Below, one piece after another: positions 57,085 to 64,000 of a stretch of DNA of 64,000 nucleotides; positions within the stretch are counted from its first letter, which is position 1, and each line of letters opens with the position of its first letter. Source of the stretch: Nannochloris sp. 'desiccata'. Its lineage: Eukaryota > Chlorophyta > Trebouxiophyceae > Chlorellales > Chlorellaceae. The DNA lies in contig JAGTXX020000013.1 of assembly GCA_019044685.2 (NCBI GenBank), forward strand, positions 186,001 through 250,000, written 5' to 3'. Both the position numbers and the translations under genes were made by a program. The notes under the pieces were generated by a model that had not been told where the DNA came from, did no database searches, and saw only the letters and a list, made by a program, of their open reading frames with translations.

Positions 57085-57887
57085 ATGACGATTACTGAGA
57101 TTCCAGAGAGCTGGCTGCCATCAGGTGCCAAAGGTATGTGTTTCACTCTGATTCAAATCTGTTCAATTTTAAAATAAAGATCACTTCCAACTCATCAAAT
57201 CATGCTTTTCAGGCCTGGTATTTGATTTGGACGGAACTGTGCTTGACACCATGAAGCACCATTGGGCTGCTTGGGACCAGACTGCACGCGAGCATGGCAT
57301 CGCTCTCACCGCTCCGGAATTATTGAGCCTTGCAGGCAAACCTTCCACTGCAATCATGAGGCTGCTATGCGAGCAGCAGGGCCTTACTATAGACATTGAT
57401 ACCGCTGTGAAAAGAAAAGCGGATCTGTATTGCGAGCTTGCTGTCACTACACAACCGATTGAGGCTGTCATGGCGGTTGCTAGAGCCGCCAAAGCTCAGG
57501 GTATCCCTGTTGCCATTGCGACTGGAGGTAGTAAGAGACAAGTCACGGGATCCATGGCAGCAGCAGGAATTTCTACATTCTTTGATGCCGTGGTCACATG
57601 CGATGTAAGTAGATAGCCTGTGTTCTTCTCCCTCAACTGACGATGATTGCCTTCACCGTTTCTTCAGTACTTTTTACTTATTATACTACAAACAATACTT
57701 GCAGGATGTCACGCACGGCAAGCCTCACCCAGAAACGTTCCTTAAAGCAGCTGCTCTTATCGGTGTGGAGCCTCAGCACTGTGTGGGGTATGAGGATGCG
57801 CAGCTGGGCATGGAGGCGATCAAGGCTGCTGGTTTCTTGAAAGCTATCGACGTGACTGAGTGGGCAGGATACCCTAAATTGGTTTAA
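57085..57887 (+). CDS. HAD-superfamily phosphatase, beta-phosphoglucomutase-like (IA)
   Basis: A 207-residue HAD subclass IA enzyme in three exons: 57085-57133 (G|GTATGT), 57213-57604 (GAT|GTAAGT) and 57705-57887 (CTTGCAG), phases closing. Motif I: GLVFDLDGTVLDTM. Motif II: Thr of AIATGGSKRQV. Motif III: Lys in THGKPHPETFLKAA. Motif IV: GYEDAQLGMEAIKAAG, with the acidic ED pair. The small helical cap, TAPELLSLAGKPS, and length fit the sugar-phosphatase (fructose-1-phosphate or beta-PGM-like) group. No transit peptide is evident. The substrate is unknown. Confidence 0.9.
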
Positions 57888-58179
57888 ATAGATAGGAATA
57901 GTAGATATTGATAATTGCAGTATCATGGTATTTTTTAACTTTTGAAATTTGATTTGATTTTTCTTGTTTCAACTTTTGTGGGACATCGGTTGGTTTTTTT
58001 TTCCTAATGTTTTTTTTAATACAATGATAGTTTCGTTATGAAATTGGATCATATGCTATGAAATAAGTAATTATATAGTACATCGGGTGCATCCTGTCAA
58101 TCAATCAGAAAGAAGAATCAAGCAATCCGCTCATACGGATATTAAAAAAATCGAAAGGATCATGTCAAAGTTTTAGTTT

Positions 58180-58897
58180 TTAGAAAAAACAAGCACGGGC
58201 ATAAAACTCTTCTACATACATTAATCCAACCCACGCCAGCATCGCCAGCCGTCCATTCCATTTCTCAGCTTTGACGCTAAACATGAAGAAATCTTCATCT
58301 TTAACCCCCTTCAACACTGGCACCATGGTGGCGTACGTTAAGACAACAGCGACAATGACGAGTTTCCAATCTGGGTTGGTTAGTTGTTGATAAAATGTTG
58401 CTCCCGTTGAAACTTCATTTTGAGCTGCTAAGGCGAACATGGCCATGGCAAGACGGCCATTAATGCGTTCAGGGCCTGGCCCATTGAATTTCATAGCGTC
58501 TGGAGAAGAAGGAAGAAAATAAAATTTTGAGTTGACGGGTGGGTAGCGGTGGCTGGTGATTTTTTAAGAGTTTGGGAATTAATTTCAAATTCTGTAAAAA
58601 GTACCACAACTATAGACCATGACAGCAACTAAAATTCTTTTAATACTTACCAAAAAGAGAAACGCGATAGGAAACAGGGGTAGTACTTTTGGAGGTCGAT
58701 GCTGGTGACAAGGAGGAGATTTGTGCAACGCTCCCACTGCTCTGTGGATCTATCTCACGCATCCCTGGTGCGCCATCATATGCAGCTTTTGTGGTCACCA
58801 CTGTTCCGTTCCTTTGCTGGCGAATAGAGGGTAGAAACGGACGCACATTCTGAGGTGCTAGAGTCTGAAGATTGCCAGAAATGCGAACAGTAGACAT
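58180..58897 (-). CDS. ELIP/LHC-like stress protein, plastid
   Basis: A three-helix thylakoid protein of the early light-induced family that binds chlorophyll or carotenoid under light stress. Exon 1 58897-58651 (G|GTAAGT) encodes a transit peptide (MSTVRISGNLQTLAPQ...). Exon 2 58499-58180 (TCTCCAG) carries the core; 188 residues. Helix 1: GPERINGRLAMAMFALAAQN. Helix 2: WKLVIVAVVLTYATMVPVL. Helix 3: EKWNGRLAMLAWVGLMYVEE. Helices 1 and 3 hold the generic LHC motif ExxNGRLAM with the Glu/Asn pigment ligands and the pseudo-twofold symmetry. The middle helix lacks it, as in ELIPs. The short C terminus (YARACFF) is unusual in ending with aromatic residues. Confidence 0.9.
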
Positions 58898-59141
58898 GGC
58901 TTTGAGGGCTTTTGATCGTTATTCTCTAGAAAATGGTTACCAAATGTTCAACTAAGTAGGTAACAAACGCACATTTTACAACTTATTGAATAAAATACTC
59001 ATCTTTCTGTGGCTGTGTTCCAAGACACCGTGCACAGCGCAGAGGCACTGCAACAACCTCCTCCACTTCTACTAGCACTATCACTTCACCCCGCCAGGGT
59101 TACCTTCTCTTCAGTTTCACTTCACCCATTGCTAATCAACA

Positions 59142-59941
59142 TTAACTTTCAAAATTGCAAATTTCCTTCATATTCCATATTTTCACTTTTTCGTCACTCG
59201 CACCGCCAATTGCAAAATTTTCAGCATCTGCAATGAGCGCTGCGGCCACCTTTGAGACGGGGACACTAGACATGAATTTACCCCAAACTTTTTCAAGCGG
59301 GCGGTCTAAATCCCCTCGATCTAAAAGACCAGGCCGCATAATAGTCACAGAAGTGAAATGGCCTTTAATCGACTCTTCAGCAAGTCCTTTTGTTTTTGCA
59401 TATAGAAGGCCGTGGAAGGGTTTCCAGTCGCTGGCCCATAAATTGGCATTGGCACCCTGGGCGCTGACTAGACCAAAGTGAGGGACACCTGCTTTCTTTG
59501 CAGCACGCCCAGCAGCAAGGACGTATTCATAATCTACTTTCTTAAATGCTTCAGCTGAACCCGCGACGGCACGAGTCGTTCCGAGAGCGCAGAATACTGA
59601 GTCAACACCTGAGAGAGCAGATTTGACTTGCGGGTTCGATTCCAAGGTATCCATGTTGACTGTGATTTGTTTGAGCTTGCCAGGGGAGGATTCAGGCGGT
59701 GGGGGGGAGAGAGGGCGGCGGCCAATGGTCGTTACGCTTGCCCATTTAGGGCTGGCTGCAATTTGGGCGACAAGCTCCCTTCCTACATTATATTATGAAC
59801 ATGCTAAAGCTATTGGAAGGCTATTCTAGGTCTAAAATTCAGGTTCGAGAAAATAAAAAACGTTTTGATCATTGAAAACCCACCACAGGCACCCGTGCTG
59901 CCAAAGACTACAGCGCTGAGAGGTTTACTAGCTTCCACCAT
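59142..59941 (-). CDS. HTATIP2-like NAD(P)-binding Rossmann oxidoreductase
   Basis: An atypical short-chain dehydrogenase, 232 residues. Exon 1 59941-59884 (MVEASKPLSAVVFGSTGACG, donor GTGGGT) gives the GxxGxxG-type nucleotide loop; exon 2 59782-59142 (AATGTAG) follows, phase 1/2. Features: WASVTTIGRRPLS, SVFCALGTTRAVAGSAEAF, FKKVDYEYVLAAGRAAKKAG, HFGLVSAQGANANLW and the YAKTKGLAEE catalytic Tyr-x3-Lys. TIMRPGLLDRGD follows. These are shared with HTATIP2/TIP30 proteins, which are cytosolic redox-linked regulators. The biochemical substrate is unknown. The donor (CTGTG|GTGGGT) is atypical but phase and motif agree. Confidence 0.85.
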
Positions 59942-60174
59942 TTTTCTTTAATTCACGAAGTATAATTAACGCTGCAATCGTTTGTCTAAACTTCTCCAGT
60001 ACTCCGATTTTGATGACGTCAACCCCGATTGTTTTTGCAATTGACGAGCATATAGCCACCAATTTAGGTCTTAAACTGCAGATTGATTATTTCAGATGGC
60101 ATCCAAGGCGCCTAGGGTGCATATTACCAAGTTGGAAATTTTCCAAGATCTTCAGATCACATTTGTTTTTTTAA

Positions 60175-61272
60175 ATGGCCAAGAAAAGTCTAGCCACCAT
60201 CGTTATGCTCGGTGACGTCATGTTAGGCCGCATTGTAGATGAAGCGCTCACTGTGATGCCTAACCGAGCTGCTATCTGGGGAGATACGCTTCCATTGCTC
60301 TGTGGCGGTGTCTGCACTCCAGACGGCAATGGGGTTGATCCTGAACGGTGCCTAGTCACTGGAAATTTAGAGTGTGCTGTCACTGATTACCCTAAACGAG
60401 CACCCAAAACATTTAATTTTAAGCTTTCCCCTAAAAATATCGGTGCCCTGAAAGAAGCCAATTTCAAATTTGTCTCCCTGGCAAACAACCACATACTCGA
60501 CTTTTTTCCTAGTGGGCTGTTGGAAACAAAAACGGTCCTATCTAAGCACGGTATAGCCTGGGCAGGTGCTGGAACAGCTCAACAAGCTGAGCAACCTGCT
60601 GTAATTGAACAATTAGGTGCAAAGATCGCCTTTCTAAGTTATAGCGATCATTACAAAGAGTGGGCTGCAACAGAAAATCAAGTTGGTGTCCAATTTATCA
60701 ACCCAGAAAATTATGACCCTACTGTGCTTAAAAAACAGCTTAAAAATGCATCTGATCAAGCAGATATGGTCATTATATTCATTCATTGGGGACCTAACTG
60801 GGCATGGCGTCCTAGTCAAGCTATACAACAGCTTGCTCACGATTTTATCGATCTTGGTGGTGACAAAATTGCGGCTGTCTTTGGTCACAGTGCGCATCAC
60901 GTTCAAGGAATAGAAATTAGAGCCGGCAAACCTATTATTTATGGATCCGGTGGGTTTATAGACGATTATGCATTAGATGAGGTGTACCGTAATGATCTGG
61001 GTTTTATGTACTGCCTTCATTTAGATGACCAAACTACTTCTTCTGCCGCCCTGATACCGAGAGAGCTTGAACTTATACCTACCAAGATTACTCATGAATG
61101 GAGGCAACCGTTGGGTTCAGCACGTCCACCGTATTTTTCATATGTAAATAGAGCTACAGGGGAGGATAAAAAGTGGCTGTGGAAGAAAGTAAAGACGCTT
61201 TCTGCAGAATTTGGAACAAAAGTGGTGGAAGGGCCTCGAGGATTTAAGATTCCTTTGAAACATGTTTTTTGA
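60175..61272 (+). CDS. CapA-type poly-gamma-glutamate synthesis domain protein
   Basis: A 365-residue single-exon protein of the CapA family, a calcineurin-like metallophosphoesterase fold typical of bacteria. The start ATIVMLGDVMLGRIVDE carries the GDxMxGR metal motif; GNLECAVTDYPK, FVSLANNHILDFF (NNH), HWGPNWAWRPS (HWG) and VFGHSAHHVQGIE (GHSAH) are the other metal-ligand motifs; YGSGGFIDDYAL follows. All are intact. There is no signal peptide and no transmembrane anchor, unlike most bacterial CapA. No intron is present, unlike most neighbours, but CapA-like genes are also found in various algae and fungi. The substrate is unknown. Its codon use looks like its neighbours'. Confidence 0.9.
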   Translation: MAKKSLATIVMLGDVMLGRIVDEALTVMPNRAAIWGDTLPLLCGGVCTPDGNGVDPERCLVTGNLECAVTDYPKRAPKTFNFKLSPKNIGALKEANFKFVSLANNHILDFFPSGLLETKTVLSKHGIAWAGAGTAQQAEQPAVIEQLGAKIAFLSYSDHYKEWAATENQVGVQFINPENYDPTVLKKQLKNASDQADMVIIFIHWGPNWAWRPSQAIQQLAHDFIDLGGDKIAAVFGHSAHHVQGIEIRAGKPIIYGSGGFIDDYALDEVYRNDLGFMYCLHLDDQTTSSAALIPRELELIPTKITHEWRQPLGSARPPYFSYVNRATGEDKKWLWKKVKTLSAEFGTKVVEGPRGFKIPLKHVF

Positions 61273-61438
61273 AGTAGCAACACAGCTGGTTTGAGACTCG
61301 ATTTCCTTTATTTTGTAGATTTATATATATCACATAATTAAAGTGCATTTGATCTATTTAGCGCTCTGCAAATTGAAGGAATAAAAGAAGAAGAAAAAGA
61401 CTAGAAAGAAAATCGAGAGAAAGAAAGAAATTGTTTTT

Positions 61439-64000
61439 TCAGCAACGGCTCAACGGAGGTCGTGTTAATGCTTCCAAGCTCGCTCCTGGCGAGAATTCCG
61501 GATTGGTATGCAACTTTTCAAGCACAACAAGTTCATGCCCTGCTTGTTCCAACGACACGGGGTCTAAAAACAACGATCCGCAATGCGCCAACACCATATT
61601 GATATCCTTTTGGATGGAAGGGAATCTTTTGGATTTGCATCTCATTAAGAAATCTCTGACCAGCAACTCACAATAATGGACTCGTTGATAATGTGGGTTT
61701 TCAACAGAGGCGCCGCCACCCCATTCAATCTTCCAGGGGGCACGGCCAACCCAGTCACCGACTCCAGGGCGCAAAGCGAGTTTGGTTTGGGAGCCTTCTC
61801 GTTTGGCAAGCAACGTGACTGAAAAAAATAGAAAAATGTTTAGAAATTAGAATTAGTGTATAACATAATTCCTATAATGCTGGGAAAGCCGAAGTAAGCA
61901 ATCCTAAACTTACTTTTCCTGTCTGGTTCAACCGCAACAGCGCGGTCCAAATACTGTACAGCTTGGCCCCAATAATGTTCGTCTGGTTGGTGTTCTTCTT
62001 GGGCACCGACGCTGTCCTTGTCTTCTTGTTCTTTAGTTTCCAGGACCTTTCCTTCAAGGCCAATACCTCTTGGGGCTGCAAAAAAGGAGAATGCAACTTT
62101 AATCTATATTCGAGATCTGGTGAAATCGTCAAGGAAAGAATATATACACCTAACAAACCCCACTAAACTAATTACCCAAATCGTCGTCTTGGCTGCCCTC
62201 CCCTCTCCCCCCGATGCTTCTCTCCACTCACCACTTGTAATAGACTCCACATCATCAAGATGTAAGTCAAACCAAAATACAACCGCATTCAACATTCCCT
62301 GTGCAATAATATCTAGCTTAACAAGACTATCTCTCGGCCGAGGTCTTTTCTCTCCATCAAAAAACGTCTCGGAAATTTTTGTAGGCTTGGTAAGCACCCG
62401 ATGCGGCATATCTTTTAAATTAACAGCTTGATAGCTTGCATCCCATCTATACGCATTAAATGAAGACAATTTTACACCTTCTACTTCAGTTGTCAAAGCT
62501 TCAATGCCCATACAGTACAGAGTGGCAGCTGCAGGTACAACCGTGGCGCCAGGCTGTACAACTTTCTTTCTCGTCAAGTCCAAGAGGTACGGAAACTGAT
62601 CTCCAGTCAATCCAGCGTCAAACATATCTGCAATAACTATATTGACACCAAGAGGTCGGACTTCATGACCTCGTTGCAGCAACGCCACGTCTTTATGAAC
62701 TACAGAAATGTTTTGAGATGATGATTTTGAAAAGCCATTTGCAGCAGCTGCTTTGCGTGCTATGTCACATAAAGACTCGTGTAAATCACATGCAACGACA
62801 GAAGTAGCTCCAGCGCGAGCTGCCATCAAGGCAAGAGCTCCTGTACCGGTGCCAAGATCGAGAACGTGTGCTTCACCATCTGTGGCCTTTCGGCGAGCGA
62901 CGGCTCTGGCAATTGCACGATCATAGGCAGCGAGACGACCTTGATGAAAAGAGGGCGGTGGGGGATGGGGTGAGGTATGGGATCAAATAATAGATTAATT
63001 CGACTTTCAAATAGTTTTAAGTAGTATACCGAGTTCATACACCGGAGCTAATAACAGAGAAAAGTCGGTTCCTTTACCTTGATCTGCCAGCATATTAAAG
63101 TGGCGGTGCGGAAACGACGCATCAGGTTTCATTAAATGCAAATATTCCGCAGTTTCAATATCGAATCGCATTCCCACAGTATTATGTGATGCAATGACCG
63201 GCATAATATGACCAGGGCCAACCCGTAACTCTCCGGCAATGTATTGCAATGCAGGTTGTAAGTACCGCTTTCTACCTGCAACATCGCTTTTTGCAGAAGC
63301 AGCAGCGGTAGTGGTACTTTTTGCGACCTCTGGACCGGAGTTGATATGGACATCGCCCCACAAGTGTAAATCATACCAATACATAACAGCATTAAATCTG
63401 CCTTCTTTAGTAAATTCCACATCGACATTCTTTACGTCACTGGATTCTGGAGGCGACTTGAAATCGAAATACCATATTGGCACTGGCTCGGATAATGTTT
63501 TTATTTTACTTTGGTCTAAAGGAGGCCCTGTAGCGTAGGATGGATGCCACCTGTACAAATTAGCAGCGCTCATATCAAGGCCACAGACGTCAGTTGTGCG
63601 GACTTCCACTGCTTGCATGTAGACGGTTGCCGAGGCGGGCATAACGATAGCTTCATGGGTTGTTAAGCTTCCTAAAGCATGTCGCACAGCAGGGATTATA
63701 CCAGAGGTAAGTAAACCCTCATCCAAAATATTTGCTATTAAAAGGTTGCAGCACACAGCAACGTCTTCTTTGATTTTTAAATCTGTCGGTCGTTTGTAAA
63801 TAACGCTGTACCTTTCTTCTTTGATATCATTCTCTGTCAGTGTTTCTTTAGTAGCCAAAGCGAGATACAGCCATCTTTCTGTAGCAGTCACATGTCGGGC
63901 ACCTACATTCAATGCCGTGACAGCTTGTACGCCAGCTCCAGAACCAAGATTGAGTACTCTGCAATCAGTTTCAGTTGCTTCAATTTCTTTTACAGCTCCT
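61439..64000 (-). CDS. PRMT7: Protein arginine methyltransferase 7 (tandem MTase domains), 5' partial
   Basis: A type III arginine methyltransferase with two tandem SAM-binding domains; the start lies right of the window. Exons in transcript order: >64000-63030 (G|GTATAC), 62939-62232 (G|GTGAGT), 62075-61914 (A|GTAAGT), 61818-61439 (stop TGA). First domain: RVLNLGSGAGVQAVTALNVG, CNLLIANILDEGLLTSGIIP, MYWYDLHLWGDV with the THW-like HNTVGMRF. Second domain: HVLDLGTGTGALALMAARAG, VVACDLHESL, VIADMFDAGLTGDQFPYLLD and FWFDLHLDDV. Both domains have YMQAVEVR or YCMGIEAL after the beta switch, as PRMT7 does. The first domain's glutamate loop is diverged (ANILDEGLL), the second's too (IADMFDAGL), as in plant PRMT7 (PRMT1.6). 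Methylation sites are unknown. Confidence 0.88.

Noticed and set aside
59620..59650. tRNA B-box-like GGGTTCGATTCC
   Set aside because: It lies within the conserved coding sequence of the HTATIP2-like gene, and no cloverleaf can be formed around it.
1..64000. CRISPR arrays, transposons or prophage
   Set aside because: No repeat-spacer arrays, terminal repeats or transposase-like frames were seen. The intron structure throughout shows a eukaryotic nuclear genome.

Overview
This 64 kb window is nuclear DNA from a green alga (Chlorophyta), at moderate to low GC. The lineage evidence is an SBP-box transcription factor, a NAB1-type cold-shock/RRM protein, an ELIP-like chlorophyll-binding protein, a plant-type inositol-phosphorylceramide synthase, a class II trehalose-phosphate synthase, and a plant-type S-adenosylmethionine decarboxylase (AdoMetDC) with its conserved upstream peptide. 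Most genes carry one to three short GT-AG introns. TGTAA motifs, the usual chlorophyte poly(A) signal, lie downstream of several stops. I cannot name the genus. All exon borders below were read by hand from splice sites and conserved protein motifs.

Layout. 0-10 kb: NAB1 (cut by the left edge), a plastid fibrillin, and a very large callose synthase. 10-20 kb: IPC synthase, V-ATPase subunit c, mitochondrial proline dehydrogenase with an inserted EF-hand pair, an unrecognised repeat protein, an SBP factor and a Cof-type HAD hydrolase. 20-24 kb: two tandem secreted CHRD-like proteins and a 1.9 kb stretch without a recognisable gene. 24-28 kb: a polyamine locus. One gene encodes an AdoMetDC-ODC (ornithine decarboxylase) fusion, and its leader carries the plant AdoMetDC uORF split by two introns. 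A twin-CX9C protein is divergent from it. 28-38 kb: class II TPS, a permuted tRNA-Gly(GCC) gene (3' half upstream of 5' half), two LEA-like tandem paralogues and a long-chain alcohol oxidase. 38-50 kb: SEN54, SEC6, symplekin, proteasome alpha-4 and a SNAPc subunit 1-like protein. 50-64 kb: a secreted alpha/beta hydrolase and a DIS3L2-type RNase (each with one in-frame stop), MsrA, a HAD phosphatase, the ELIP-like protein, an HTATIP2-like oxidoreductase, a CapA-type protein and PRMT7 (cut by the right edge).

Most genes are housekeeping and unrelated to their neighbours, as expected in a eukaryote. Two connections stand out. The polyamine locus puts both rate-limiting polyamine decarboxylases in one polypeptide under one translational control peptide. 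The permuted tRNA needs the tRNA splicing endonuclease to mature, and the SEN54 subunit of that enzyme is encoded about 5 kb away. The strongest candidates for unusual biology are the permuted tRNA (32747-32824), the AdoMetDC-ODC fusion with its intron-split uORF (24301-27585), and the paired in-frame stops in the hydrolase and DIS3L2.
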